A DNA stretch of 64,000 nucleotides from Oncomelania hupensis (Eukaryota > Mollusca > Gastropoda > Littorinimorpha > Pomatiopsidae), in contig CM072511.1 of the NCBI GenBank assembly GCA_036898135.1, positions 32,385,686 through 32,449,685 of the forward strand. Direction: 5' to 3'. How positions within the stretch are numbered: the first letter of the stretch is position 1; each line of letters opens with the position of its first letter. The position numbers and the translations under genes are program-made. Under the pieces are notes generated by a model that had not been told where the DNA came from, ran no database searches, and saw only the letters and a program-made list of their open reading frames with translations. This document shows positions 22,441 through 33,873 of this stretch, piece after piece.

Positions 22441-23569
22441 CCTTAGCCCAAAAACCGAACTGCGAGCTTCACCATTTTCATAAATCAACAGGCATCGAAC
22501 ACACACAGTTATAATTGACGACCCCATGATTGAAGAAGGATTAAGGGAAAGGTGTGTAACTTGGACCTGGAGGTAAATTGGACCACGGCATTATCTCTGA
22601 AACTAAAGGGAAATAGCTCTTTTTTTCTTTTTCTTAGAGGCGTTTACTTCACTTCCACACGTATCTTGGAGCTTACAAAGGAAGGCACGCAGACGGTGAG
22701 CTCAACTTGTTTTCTTCTATTGTTTTCTAAAATTTTGTTTGACAGTCGTTAGTGAACATTTGATTTTTAAGGAACGGAATTTATGTGGATGATTCGTGAA
22801 CAATGTCCGGTTATCCTGCAGTATTTCTGTTAATAAATAAACTGTTAGAGCCCTTCGAGAATGTTGCATTTGCTGCAAATTCACAAGTACTAGTGTACGA
22901 TTAAATTGAGTCCATTTTCTTCGGGTATATTGAGCTTGGTGCAAGTTAGCCGCCAAGATTAGTTCGGAAAGCGATGCTTAACGTCCTATTGCATCAGCGT
23001 TAAGGACGATCACCACGTCGCCACCCTGACAACAATGATCATCATCATCATATCAAAAATAAGATCCTACGGATCTTTAGATTACACTCGCATCATTATG
23101 TTATATAGGGAATGATCGCCCTTTAGTATTGATTCGTATGTTAGTGTATATAAGTAGTTGTGTTTGTGTGTGTTCGCATGTATGTGTGTGTGTGTTTGTG
23201 TGTGCGTGCGTGCGTGCTTAAGCAATGCACTCACGTGGTTTTAAGTAAGCAATTCTGCCATCATAAGCGGCATAAAAAATTAATAATAGTAAATTTCTGT
23301 GTTTTTTTTAAATTAAAAAAATTAAAATAATACATTCGCTCGGTTTTAAGTACAAGCATTGCTTCTCACAACTATTACCTATCAGTCGTAGCCTTAATAA
23401 CGTAATTCAATTTTTAACGTACTAACGTAATTAAAACCACACTGGGAACTAGAGGGACAAAGCCCATATGACTCGCATGCTTCTTATGGAACTTGCAATA
23501 TTTAATATGAAAATGAGTGCCCAGGAAAATATAATAAAACGGTGGCATTAAAATGCAAAGTAATACCGA

Positions 23570-24600
23570 CTCTTTCTCTTGACCTTGAGATGACCTTGAC
23601 ATTCTGCTCCAAATACACTCTACTATCACATAAACTACAGCAAAATTTGTATTATTCTCCCCTTTCTCCCCCCCCCCTTCCCCCCCCCGAAAAAAGGACT
23701 TTGGGATGACCTTGCCCTTCAGTGACCTTGACTTTGGGATGACCTTGACCTTTACGTGACCTCTTATGTTCATGTATGATAAAATAACCCACAGTTGTTG
23801 CATGCTATGGGTTAAAATATACAGCCATTCCACTGTACCATGATCTATTTTTTGTATGTTTTTGAAAGGCGTAAAATGACGTTGACCTTTAAGATCAACA
23901 CAAAAACCGAACAAATATGAAAGATCAATCTATCACCTCTAAATACAGCAAGTTTGGACTTTATATCTCTAATAGTTTAGGGTCAAGGTCAATAAAAAGT
24001 ACCTATACTAATCGAGTTGAGACAACTCCAGTGACCTTGACCTTGGAGTGAGGTTGACCAAATTTGCCTAGTTTGTGTGTCTCTTTGAGATCTATTATGC
24101 CTCAAGAATCCTATGTTCAATATTAATAATTTGGGTTTTTTTAAGTGAAATTTTGTTAACATTAATCATTTTTGACTAACATTTGTTGACCCTGTGACCT
24201 TGACCTTGAAGTGAAGTAATTCATTCACTGATCATTTATGAGGTCTCATGGATATACATCATCTTACCAAGTGTGGTTTTGATAGCTGAATTAGATATTA
24301 ATCCACTTGCAGGTTTTTGCACAGATTGCTGGCAGACGGCAATTTGTTTATATGTCATGTTTGGACTATTTAGGACTCATTTCGTACAGATTTGCAAAAA
24401 TCTAGATTTTGTTTGTTTGTTTGTTTATTTGTTGTGAGGACTTTGCAGGTGAGTCAAAAATGACAAAGGCCTAGGATAATGTCATTTTTATCATTAAGAT
24501 TCATAAAAACGTGTCCAACTAGTTATAGGTTAGTGAGCTGCCTTCTGTGACATCATATTTGTTCTACTGCAAAGGTCGTGGTCACTGATGTTATTTTGTT
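23570..24600. repeat. TGACCTTGA-rich dispersed repeat
   Basis: Non-coding sequence with at least eight copies of TGACCTTGA on either strand between 23580 and 24209. It merges into a segment (24535-24600, then 25202-25268 and 25866 onward) that is also found at 29845-30170. It is the host for the paired R retroposons. Confidence 0.65.
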
Positions 24601-24610
24601 GCTAAAAGAC

Positions 24611-25188
24611 ATTACATTACATTATTATTGCTTTAGGTCCAGCGGACTCTTCCGAGCCAAATCAGGACCGGACAACCCCTGATCCGCATAAAAGATCTGC
24701 TGAAACAACCCTAGTGGTAAAACTGAAAGCTCTCCACCAGCCAGTCACTTTACAATAAGGACATCCCACGCAGGGGACGCTGAGGCTGCACTCTAATTTA
24801 TCGAACCCCCGTTTTCAAAAACAAAATAGAATACAAACATCATTATAAATTATCAACAAAACACATACATATAAAATGGCTACATTGCTAAATAATAACA
24901 TCATAGGAAGCCCTAGTGACCACCTGGCAGAAAGCGTCAAATATTCCCAAGCTGATCCAACAGACCTCATACACAAATAATTATAAGGAGTCTTGTCCCG
25001 GAAAAGTTTTCAAGAAAAAAGGTAGGTGACTGGTCTAGCGAAGAAGAAGATAGTATAGCAGATTGATAGAACAGAGCAGGAATGAGAAAGAGCAAATGAG
25101 AAAGACAGCGACAGTGGGAATTTAAAGCACTAAATTTCCAGAAAGTGGGGATACTATTTATACTGAACCCCCCGGCACCCCAACGGGG
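24611..25188 (-). mobile_element. Retroposon family R copy (left of inverted pair)
   Basis: 578-bp copy with a (GTAAT)n tail and the exact 13-bp duplication GTTGCTAAAAGAC at 24598-24610 and 25189-25201. It sits inside a TGACCTTGA-type repeat. Confidence 0.88.
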
Positions 25189-25278
25189 GTTGCTAAAAGA
25201 CGGCTAAACTGAAGTTGTTGAGTTTTAGTATACAGATACTTTGAGTCATGCGCCATCCTTCAGTTGTAGTCCGGTTGT

Positions 25279-25855
25279 TTCCCCCGTGGGGGTGCCGGGG
25301 GTTTCAGTATAAATAGTATCCCCACTTTCTGGAAATTTAGTGCTTTAAATTCCCACTGTCGCTGTCTTTCTCATTTGTTCTTTCTCATTCCTGCTCTGTT
25401 CTATCAACCTGCTATACTATCTTCTTCTTCGCTAGACCAGTCACCTACCTTTTTTCTTGAAAACTCTTCCGGGACAAGACTCCTTATTTGTGTGTGAGGT
25501 CTGTTGAATCAGCTAGGGAATATTTGACGCTATCTGCCAGGTGGTCACTGGGGCTTCCTATGATGTTATTATTTAGCAATGTAGGCATTTTATATGTATG
25601 TTTTGTTGATAATTTATAATGATGTTTGTATTCTATTTTGTTTTTGTAAACGGGGGTTCGATAAATTAGAGTATAGCCTCAGCGTCCCCTGCGTGGGATG
25701 TCTTTATTGTAAAGTGGCCGGCTGGTGGAGTGCCTTCAGTTTTACCACTAGGTTGTTTCAGCAGATCTTTAATGCGGATTGGGGGTTGTCCGGTCCTGAT
25801 TTGGCTCGGAAGAGTCTGCTGCACCTAAAGCAATAATCATGTAATGTAATGTAAT
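25279..25855 (+). mobile_element. Retroposon family R copy (right of inverted pair)
   Basis: 577-bp copy with a GTAATGTAATGTAAT tail and the 10-bp duplication GTCCGGTTGT at 25269-25278 and 25856-25865. Opposite in orientation to the copy at 24611-25188, 90 bp away. Confidence 0.88.
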
Positions 25856-25865
25856 GTCCGGTTGT

Positions 25866-27040
25866 CGGTCAGTTGGTGGCTCAGAATTTGAAAATGCACT
25901 TTATGCCTTATCTCAAGAATAGCTGAAACGAAATTCTTTTTTTTTTTTGCTGATACTTTAACTGTTACTAAGCATGTTAGATCATTTCAATCTTTTCTTT
26001 ACATTATTACGTTTAATTTGATATTTATTTATTGACCGTTCTTCGTTTGAAAGTTGTAGCCTATTTATTTCATATGTATAATAATAACATTTGCTGTTTT
26101 AACATGTCCCATCATTTTGTCATTTTGACCGTTCTTATTTTGCCAATCTTATTAAAGAATTAGTTCATAATATAAATATAAAGTAGTTGATACAGTACAG
26201 TGAAGATCCGATGTTAAATAAATTAAAGATTAAATGTGATATGCAGATGTATGGATAAATAATCTCATTGACACACATTTTGATATTTCGACTTCTTAAA
26301 AAAAATTATTGCAAGGGGATAAGAAGAAGACACGGAAAACCTTATTCCTTATTATTTCAAATTTAAGAGAAAAAAAAAATTGTAACAACCAACTAAATAT
26401 AGCTGTGTTGAAATATATTTCAGGAAAACCATATCAATGTCTGTTTTCCATGCCTGTGCTTTAGTGTCACACTACTTTTATTGTCTATGGTGTGAACTTG
26501 AATAGGCCTACTGCCCTTATTGCCAACATCCAGACAATATACAATCATTATTCAGTTATTCTTTACTCATTTCATCTTGATGAATCGCTAGTTTAACAAG
26601 CTTGACACGATTTGAAAGCTCTGGTCTGGAGCATGAACTGTATCAGTAACACCTGAGTATCAAAGGCTCTATGAATTTCTTAGATTAACGCTACACTTGT
26701 CTCAGAGCAGTAGGCCTAATATTTGTCATTGATACTCATATCAATGTGTTTATTAGGACACTTTGACGTGGGCAACCGTTATCAGTTAAAGATCATGTGC
26801 GTTTGTTGTTTCCGCTTTCAAATCTGTCTGTTATATAGGCAGATAATCTGAGGCTTCGAAGGATGCGAACTCAGATACCATACCTAGATTGTCGTGTGTG
26901 GTAAGCAACAGTATTGCGTTACAGTTGTTCGTGTTTGTGCACAGTTCACAGACACACACTCTCGACACTTGGTAATTTTTAAGTGAACGATTACAAGGAT
27001 TTAATCACATACATGCAGAGAAGACAAGAGAAAAGACAAA
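25866..27040. other. Gene-free AT-rich DNA
   Basis: The first about 100 bp continue the TGACCTTGA-type repeat; nothing recognised after that. Confidence 0.5.
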
Positions 27041-27047
27041 AGACAAA

Positions 27048-27104
27048 AGAAGAAGAAGAAGAAGAAGAAGAAGAAGAAGAAGAAGAAGAAGAAGAAGAAG
27101 AAGA

Positions 27105-27162
<58 letters not shown>

Positions 27163-27286
27163 AAGAAAGAAAAAGAGATTTATCTTATATAGCGCACTTA
27201 CAAGCTCAGAGAGCTTCTCAAGGCGCTGGCCCGTAATATCCAGCAATCACACAGTTTGCTGAAGTCAGGATTCGAACCCACGTCGC

Positions 27287-27378
<92 letters not shown>

Positions 27379-27400
27379 GGCAGAGAGAGAAAGACAGAGA
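27048..27400. repeat. GAA/GA/GAAA arrays flanking a SINE
   Basis: (GAA)n passes into (GA)n then GAAA at 27048-27178. After the SINE at 27180-27290, (GA)n and (CAGA)n follow. Confidence 0.95.
27180..27290 (-). mobile_element. SINE family 3 copy between microsatellites
   Basis: The minus strand repeats the B-box region GACGTGGGTTCGAATCCTGA, CAGCAAACTGTGTGATTGCT and the 3' part AGAAGCTCTCTGAGC with a TATATAAG end. The A-box end runs into a GA repeat at 27289. Confidence 0.75.
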
Positions 27401-27949
27401 GAGAGGTTGGTGGGGGTTGCGGGATGGTCGTAATGAACTATGAGGAATGGGAGTAGGCTCACGTAGTGAATGAACTATGAGGAATGGCAATCTTAGCCCA
27501 CGTAGTGAACTATGAGAATGGCCATCTTAATCCTTTGCCAGGACGCAATAATTCAAAAGAGACAAAAAGAAAAACAAGACACCTCAAATCTAATCTGTGT
27601 TTGAATCATCGCTTAAAAAAATGGGAAAAAAAAAACTAAACCAAAACAACAACAAACAACGATTTCACAAGCCATTTGAATGCATTTCCTGAGACTTACA
27701 CATAATGGCCGAGACAACCCAAAAAAAAAAAAAAAAAGAAAAAAAGCGCTCTTAAAAGTGTTAATTATCTTGGCGGCCTTGGGTCTCGACTTTACTCTAA
27801 GGAGTAATAAAGCAAAAAGAAAACAAGGAATGAAATGCCACTATCTGATTTATCTGCAAGCAACAACAACGACAACAAAAATTAATAAATATAATAATAA
27901 AAAATAATGCTTTAAAAAAAAAAAGTACTGGACCATAACCGATGGACAC

Positions 27950-28315
27950 ACACACACACGCACACACACATATTTGCAATACATCACAAATGGGTTCATT
28001 TAAGAATGTAGGAATCGGAAAGTCATTTTTTGATGGAAAAGGGTTAGGGCAAGGGTTAGTTGCAGCGCCCTTACCCTAGCCCTTTGCTAAAAAGTTGACC
28101 TAGTTCGTCTCCTATAGGCGACAAAATAGGTCGAAGTTTCTTCAAAATTTCTCCGAAAATTGACTGTATTTTCTCCGTCCCGGATAGAGCACTCCTGTGT
28201 ACTTAAAACACTCTTATGCACTACAACTGCACTCCCATGCACTAAAAGAGCACTCCCGCGCACTTAGAAAAAAGTGGGGTCCTGGAAAAAAGTGGGTTCC
28301 AAGCAAATAAATCCA
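27950..28315. repeat. Dispersed repeat, copy 1
   Basis: AATGTAGGAATCGGAAAGT, CACTACAACTGCACTCCCAT and a run of GCACTCCC-x-GCACT motifs, also found at 51150-51475. Unknown family, non-coding. Confidence 0.65.
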
Positions 28316-28814
28316 TTTGTTACTAGAAAAGACAAGGTCTGAAACCCATTTGTGCGTTTTTTCACGTACACACGCACCCCACCCCCTTTCCCCACACACA
28401 CACACGCACCACACACTTTATTTTAGACAATAAAGAATAAGAAGAAGGACAAAAAAAGGGAGAAGAAGTTGGAGGAGAAGGAGGAAGAGGATTATGAATT
28501 ACTCTTCCCGGATTTTAAAGGTACTGATGGTCAGTTCCTAGGCGGGTGAGCTCCAGTAACATGAACACTAGACTACGATTGAGGCGTTAAACGATGTGCC
28601 TAAGAATGCAACCTGGCCTTGCCTTCAGCAGCTTTTGAGCTGGAAAAGCGCTATATAAGAACGATAAAATAAAATAAAGTAAAAGGGGACCTGATCACGA
28701 TTTAAATACCTGGGGTTTTACATTGCAGGAATAGTCTAAGTATAAACGAAACTTGAACCAAATCCCTGCAGTAGTTTGGAAAAAATATAAGTTTTTAAAA
28801 AAAATTATAACGTC

Positions 28815-29125
28815 ACCGCGATGACGTCACACGATGACGTCACTCAATATACCATAGTTTCGTTTAAGGCTCAAGCGACCACCGAGTTATGGGATAGGAT
28901 AAGATAGGATCAAGGCATCTATGCATACTAATTAAATACTAAGTGTTTTTAAAAATTTATTTTAAGAATGACATCACGATGATTATGTCACTCGATTTCT
29001 TGCAAGTTTGGTTTTACCTTGGAGTCACAAAACTTCAAATTAAATCCCTCCAGTAGCCTGAAAGAAAATAGGATTTAAAAAAAAATACAACATAACAAAT
29101 TATAACGTCAGATAATGACGTCACC
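28815..29125. repeat. CRE-containing AT-rich repeat
   Basis: TGACGTCA at 28822, 28835 and 29116, each following a TATAACGTCA and A-rich segment, so this is a locally duplicated block. No gene start is visible beside it. Confidence 0.55.
28884..28912 (+). mobile_element. Solo LINE tail fragment
   Basis: CCGAGTTATGGGATAGGATA matches only the last about 25 bp of the LINE family. Probably another extreme truncation; its duplication is not clear. Confidence 0.55.
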
Positions 29126-29839
29126 CGATATGCTTTTTATTTTTATTATTATTGTTTTTTTTATTACCTTGTAGGGTTCACTATTTCCTAACTAAATACG
29201 AAGTTTCAAAGAAATCCGTCCATTTGTTTCAGAGAAAATTGCCAAATGTCACCTCCGGACGACGGACAAAGTAAAAAACTATAGCTCCTGGGGTGAGCTC
29301 GGAAACTAAAACATATAGACCTTGACATCTGAGAAAGCACGAATAGCCTACGAATGATCTAACATGCTTAGCAGCCGTTGAAGTACCCGCAAAGTAACAG
29401 TGATTAATTTCGATTCAGCTCTTCTTGAGATAAGACAAAAAAAAGTTTTGAACACACTAAAAAGGGTTAAATTCGGGTGGCGACGAGCCGATCGACTGAG
29501 AGACGGACCGACAACAGCACTGCTATTGAATTAAGGCCTTTAATATGAAGTACCCGTATATCAAAGCTAAAAAAACACACACACACAAAAGAAACAAACA
29601 AACAAACAAACCAAAAAAAAAAAAAAATTTTTCTTCGTTGTTGTTGTTTGTTTGTTTGTTTGTTTTACATATTATATAAAATCGCTGGAGCCGTTTTTTG
29701 TGGTTTTTTTATTTTTTTTTTATTTTACGTTTTGTTTTGTTTTGGATGTGTATTTTAAGATTGGTAATACTTTCAAATAGTCTGGAGGAATCAGAACGAG
29801 CCAAAATGTTGGTCGATCAATCTGTCTGTCTTACCTAGA

Positions 29840-30590
29840 TTAGTGACTTGCCTCCCGTGCCATTATATTTGTTCTACCGCAAAGGTCAAGGCCACTGAAG
29901 CTAAACACGTTTTTCTCAATATCATTAAAACCGCTGAAGCTGTTTTGCTGAGTTTGGTACACATCATGCGCCATCCTTCAGTAGCGGTCCGGTTGTCGGT
30001 CAGTCGGTCGGTCCATGGCTTCAAATTCCATTTTTTATTGTTGAAAACACACAGTTTTGGCTTTATCTTAAGAATAACTAAACCGAAATTCATCAAGTTT
30101 ACTTTGTGGATACTTTAACTACTGCTAAGCGTGTCAGATCATTCATTAAAAGGTCAAGGTCATAGGGCTTCACCATTTTCTAAACACGTTTTGAGCTGTA
30201 TCTAAATATTGGTTTAGCCGATTTTGAACATTTTTTTTAGCTTGCATGTATTTTAAATAATGGTTTATCATTCCATATTTTCTGTTGGTTTCGTTGTATA
30301 AAGCCGAGCCACAGCACCGCCAATCACATTAACACTTTCGAAAATGATTATTTTTCGGCTATGTTAGTAAATATCTGAAATACGTTTGAATGACTAGCCA
30401 TCTTGTTTGATATTGAGCAAAACGTGTTCAGAAACAAAATTGCTCCAGTGACGTTGACCTACACAGTCCAGCAAACATGATGGCTCGGGAGGCAGGCCAC
30501 TAACCTGAGAATGTTCCTACGAAGTTTGTTCAAAATCCGTTCAGCGGTTCTTGAGATAGGCGTGAAACGTACCGACCGAACGACAGACCG
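29840..30590. repeat. Second copy of TGACCTTGA-type dispersed repeat
   Basis: CATTATATTTGTTCTACCGC, CATGCGCCATCCTTCAGTAG and GTCCGGTTGTCGGTCAG match the pieces left around the R pair at 24.5-25.9 kb, so this copy shows the uninterrupted order. A further related segment is at 47600-47960. Confidence 0.65.
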
Positions 30591-31605
30591 ACATTAATTT
30601 GATTCGTCATGATTTCCCCCATCCCCCCCACCTCCACCCCTCTCCCTTCACTCCCTTCTTTCTCCCCCTCACTCCCTCCCCACTCACCCCCTTCTTCCCC
30701 CCCCCCTCCGACTATTTCAAAGTATTTTCAAATAAGCCTGGAAACACAAAACCAAAAACAAAGAAACATCGACGGAGGAAACCAATAAACAAAGGAATGC
30801 CAGTTTTCAGTATTTCAGTTTTTCTTTTCCTTTTCTTTCACAGTATAAAAACATCATGGTCAAACATACACAACATACCATAAAATTCAGTGTTCACATC
30901 AAACCATAAGCTACATGTATACAGCACGAGCTAACAATAAATGTACATCTAAGTCGTCCTTCTTTATTGTAAATGCAGAAGGAATGCATACACAATTGTA
31001 GGGATATTCCCTGCCTAGCATACATGCTATGACTACGTATTGTACAAATTGAGCATTTATTTCGTGTGTATTTCGGTTAAAAGTGACACAAACAGTAACA
31101 TAAAAAAACGTGTCCTAAATCAAGATATTATAAGCATCTATGTATGGAATTCCATTTGTAAAATATTTATTTGCGATATTTTTTGTATGTTTGTTAATCA
31201 CTTTCAGCTAAATAATCTTTATACAGAAGCATATTTTCTCAGTAATCGTTTATTTACAATGTAAGATTTCTGTAAATAATATATTTTCTCCATAACTAAC
31301 TTTATTATTTACCTAAACACTAAATTGTTTGGGTACATCAATATTGATATAGGTACATAAGGCATTGTTGCTAAATAAGGAATTATTTACCTATATAATG
31401 CACTATTTAGCAGATTGTGTTAAATAATGTATTATTTAGAAATGTTTCTAAATAATGATTTGTTTACATCTATAATGCATTATTTAGCAGAATTTGCTAA
31501 ATAAAGTATTATTTAGAAGATGTTGCTAAATAATGCATTTTTTACGCAAACAATTATTGTTTAGGGACTGCAATTTTCATTACAATTATAGGGGATTCGC
31601 AAATA

Positions 31606-31740
<135 letters not shown>

Positions 31741-32030
31741 GGATGCTATATACGCGCCTTTCCCCAAATCAATCAGGCTCAAAGCGCGGCGATCTATACC
31801 AACATACACGCTCACCTGTCTCATCCACCCACACACACACCAAATACACATCCATCACTCAAACAGATGGTGTAAAAGCAGGGAGATCGCTATTAGAAGA
31901 CGGAAGAAAATCGAATATTTATTTTTGAAATATTTATATTGACTGCGTCCTGTACCATTATTGAAGGGAGGGAGGAAACCGGAGTGCCCGGAGAAAACCC
32001 TCGGTGACCCTAAATAATGAATACATAATG
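31741..32030 (-). mobile_element. SINE family 1 copy (truncated head) with (TTA)n tail
   Basis: Read on the minus strand it has a conserved body (GAGGGTTTTCTCCGGGCACT, then CGTCTTCTAATAGCGAT). It ends in a 3' region with CGCCGCGCTTTGAGCC and AAGGCGCGTATATA, followed by about 45 TTA units at 31606-31740. The body matches the tRNA-headed copy at 46188. The tRNA-like head is missing. Confidence 0.7.
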
Positions 32031-32678
32031 AACACAATACATGTCGCACTACTTCGAGATTATGTGGTAGTGATAAAGAAAATTGCAAAATCGTGATTTT
32101 ACTCAGTTTTGCGCTATTAAATGAGGCAATTGTTTTATTTCACTATATTGTTTATTCGTTCACAACAGTATTAATATACTAAACTGCAACGGTAACGACT
32201 CCGGAAAAAGAGGAATCCATCTTATTTCTTCATTGGCTCCCTTGCCTTGCGAGTACTTCCGCCATGTTTCTTATTAGTCCGACCTGAAAATCCCTTTATT
32301 TTTGAACAAGCTAAAACTTTCCGTTTGAAATTAAAACATAATTCAACTCAACAGAACAAACTGAAACACAGTCTCAACACAGTTTTGGGTAAATAAATAC
32401 AAAAAGGACGCATTTTTTCTGACGGAGATACTCAAAAACTGAACACTCCCGCACAAAACTGACCTTGACATTTCGTTTGTGTTCGGGAGGTTACAGACAT
32501 TTTATCTTCCAATTTGTGGAGTGATTTATGTTGAAAAATAAATAATTAACACACATTTTGGATACACAGTCTTTGGAAAGACCTTGCATTTAATTATATG
32601 ACGCAGTAAAATTATAAAAAAACCAAGTATTCCAGCGAATCCTGCAATTCCCTAAATAATGAATATTGCAGTCCCTAA

Positions 32679-33450
32679 AGCCCTAGCTTAACTGGCCGAG
32701 ACAAACCCGAACCTTGTCTCGGCGAGACACCCGAGACAGTCTCGGCGAGACACCCGAACCATCCTTGCCCTTAACTAGGCTCGGCGAGCAATCCGAGACG
32801 GGATCGGCGAGAACATCGAGACGTGTCTCGCCGTGTCGCGGGCCGGCCTTTCGTCTTGCCGTTCGTGAGCAGCAAACCTGCCCGAGACACTATTTTGATT
32901 TGCTGAAAAATCTATCAATGTCAATGACAACTGATCTAAAGAAATACTACAACACTTAAAAGAAGTAGGTGCACCAAATCCAAACTTAATTTAGACTAGA
33001 GAACAATGAAAATACTGAATCAGTAAAAATTATAAATCATTGAATAGCCATTGACCTGTTCAGCCAACTCTTGCACCAGTGCATGAAATGCACCTTGCTG
33101 GTGCCTTTGCAACACATAGGGCATTGTTGCCTTTTGCTTTCTTTCTCTTTCTGCTGCCCCTTCGTTCTCGCTTATGACATACAGCGCTAGAACAACGCCA
33201 AAATCTTCTGCAGTTTTCAATTCACGATCGAAGGCCGCCATTGTTGCTAACGTAACTTTGTCACGGTATGTCAGTTTCGACGCAGCTAAAAATAGACCCA
33301 GTTCAGAAACGAAAGAGCTCGCCGTGACGCCCGATCTCCTGTCTCGTCTCGGCTGGTCTCGGGAAGACCCAATTAGGAATAAAACCGCAATTTTGACCTT
33401 TGGTTCGCCGAGACAAGGTTCGGTTTGTCTCGCCCAGTTAAGCTAGGGCT
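32679..33450 (-). mobile_element. PIF/Harbinger-type element with TAA duplication
   Basis: A 772-bp GC-richer block in AT-rich surroundings. Ends begin AGCCCTAGCTTAACTGG on both sides in inverted orientation, and about 50 bp of TIR match with two or three differences and one indel. TAA at 32676-32678 and 33451-33453 is the 3-bp target duplication typical of PIF/Harbinger. The host foldback element's other arm shows the uninterrupted sequence TTGTTTAGGGACTGC, which confirms insertion at this point. Only a transposase N-terminal fragment remains. Confidence 0.82.
33020..33241 (-). pseudogene. HARBI1-like transposase N-terminal fragment
   Basis: 73 residues from ATG 33241. PYVLQRHQQGAFHALVQEL resembles the start of Harbinger transposase/HARBI1 proteins (R-x-x-GAFH-x-L-x-x-EL). 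The catalytic DDE part is missing. The fragment lies inside the TAA-flanked element and reads in from its right end, so it is probably a deleted copy. Resemblance is by eye. Confidence 0.5.
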
Positions 33451-33873
33451 TAAACAATGAATTGCTTACGTAAATAATGCATTATTTAGCAATATCTCCT
33501 AATTAATACCTTTTTTTTTTTTACCAAATTCTGCTAAATAAGGTAAACCAATAATTATTTATAAACATGTATAAACAAAACATTATTTAATCCAATCTGC
33601 TAAATAATGCATTATATAGCTAAATAATTTTTTGTTAAATTTAGCAACAATGCCCTATTTACCTTTATTATGATTTATTTACGTAAACAATACATTGTTT
33701 AGGTAAATAATAAGTTATTTATGGAGAAAATATATTATTTAGAGAAATCTTTCATTGTTTGTAAACAAATGATTATTTCGAAAATATACTTCTGTATAAA
33801 GATTAGTTAGCTGAAAGTGGTAAAAAAACACGGAAAATTTTTGCCAATAAATATTTTACAAAGGGGATTCCAT

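Larger units (their letters stand above)
19672..23569. other. Gene-free, apart from listed repeats
   Basis: Continuation of the repeat split by the MULE (19672-19760), simple repeats and one LINE tail. No coding signal; the G-rich stretch at 21428-21500 is low complexity. Confidence 0.5.

Noticed and set aside
27001..27490. Long E/R-, S- and L-rich open frames
   Set aside because: They are translations of GAA, GA and CAGA repeats on both strands with no domain content.
28030..28085. GGGTTAGGGCAAGGGTTAG as an interstitial telomere
   Set aside because: Only two TTAGGG-like units, with an inverted partner CCCTTACCCTAGCCC, so more likely a small hairpin in a dispersed repeat.
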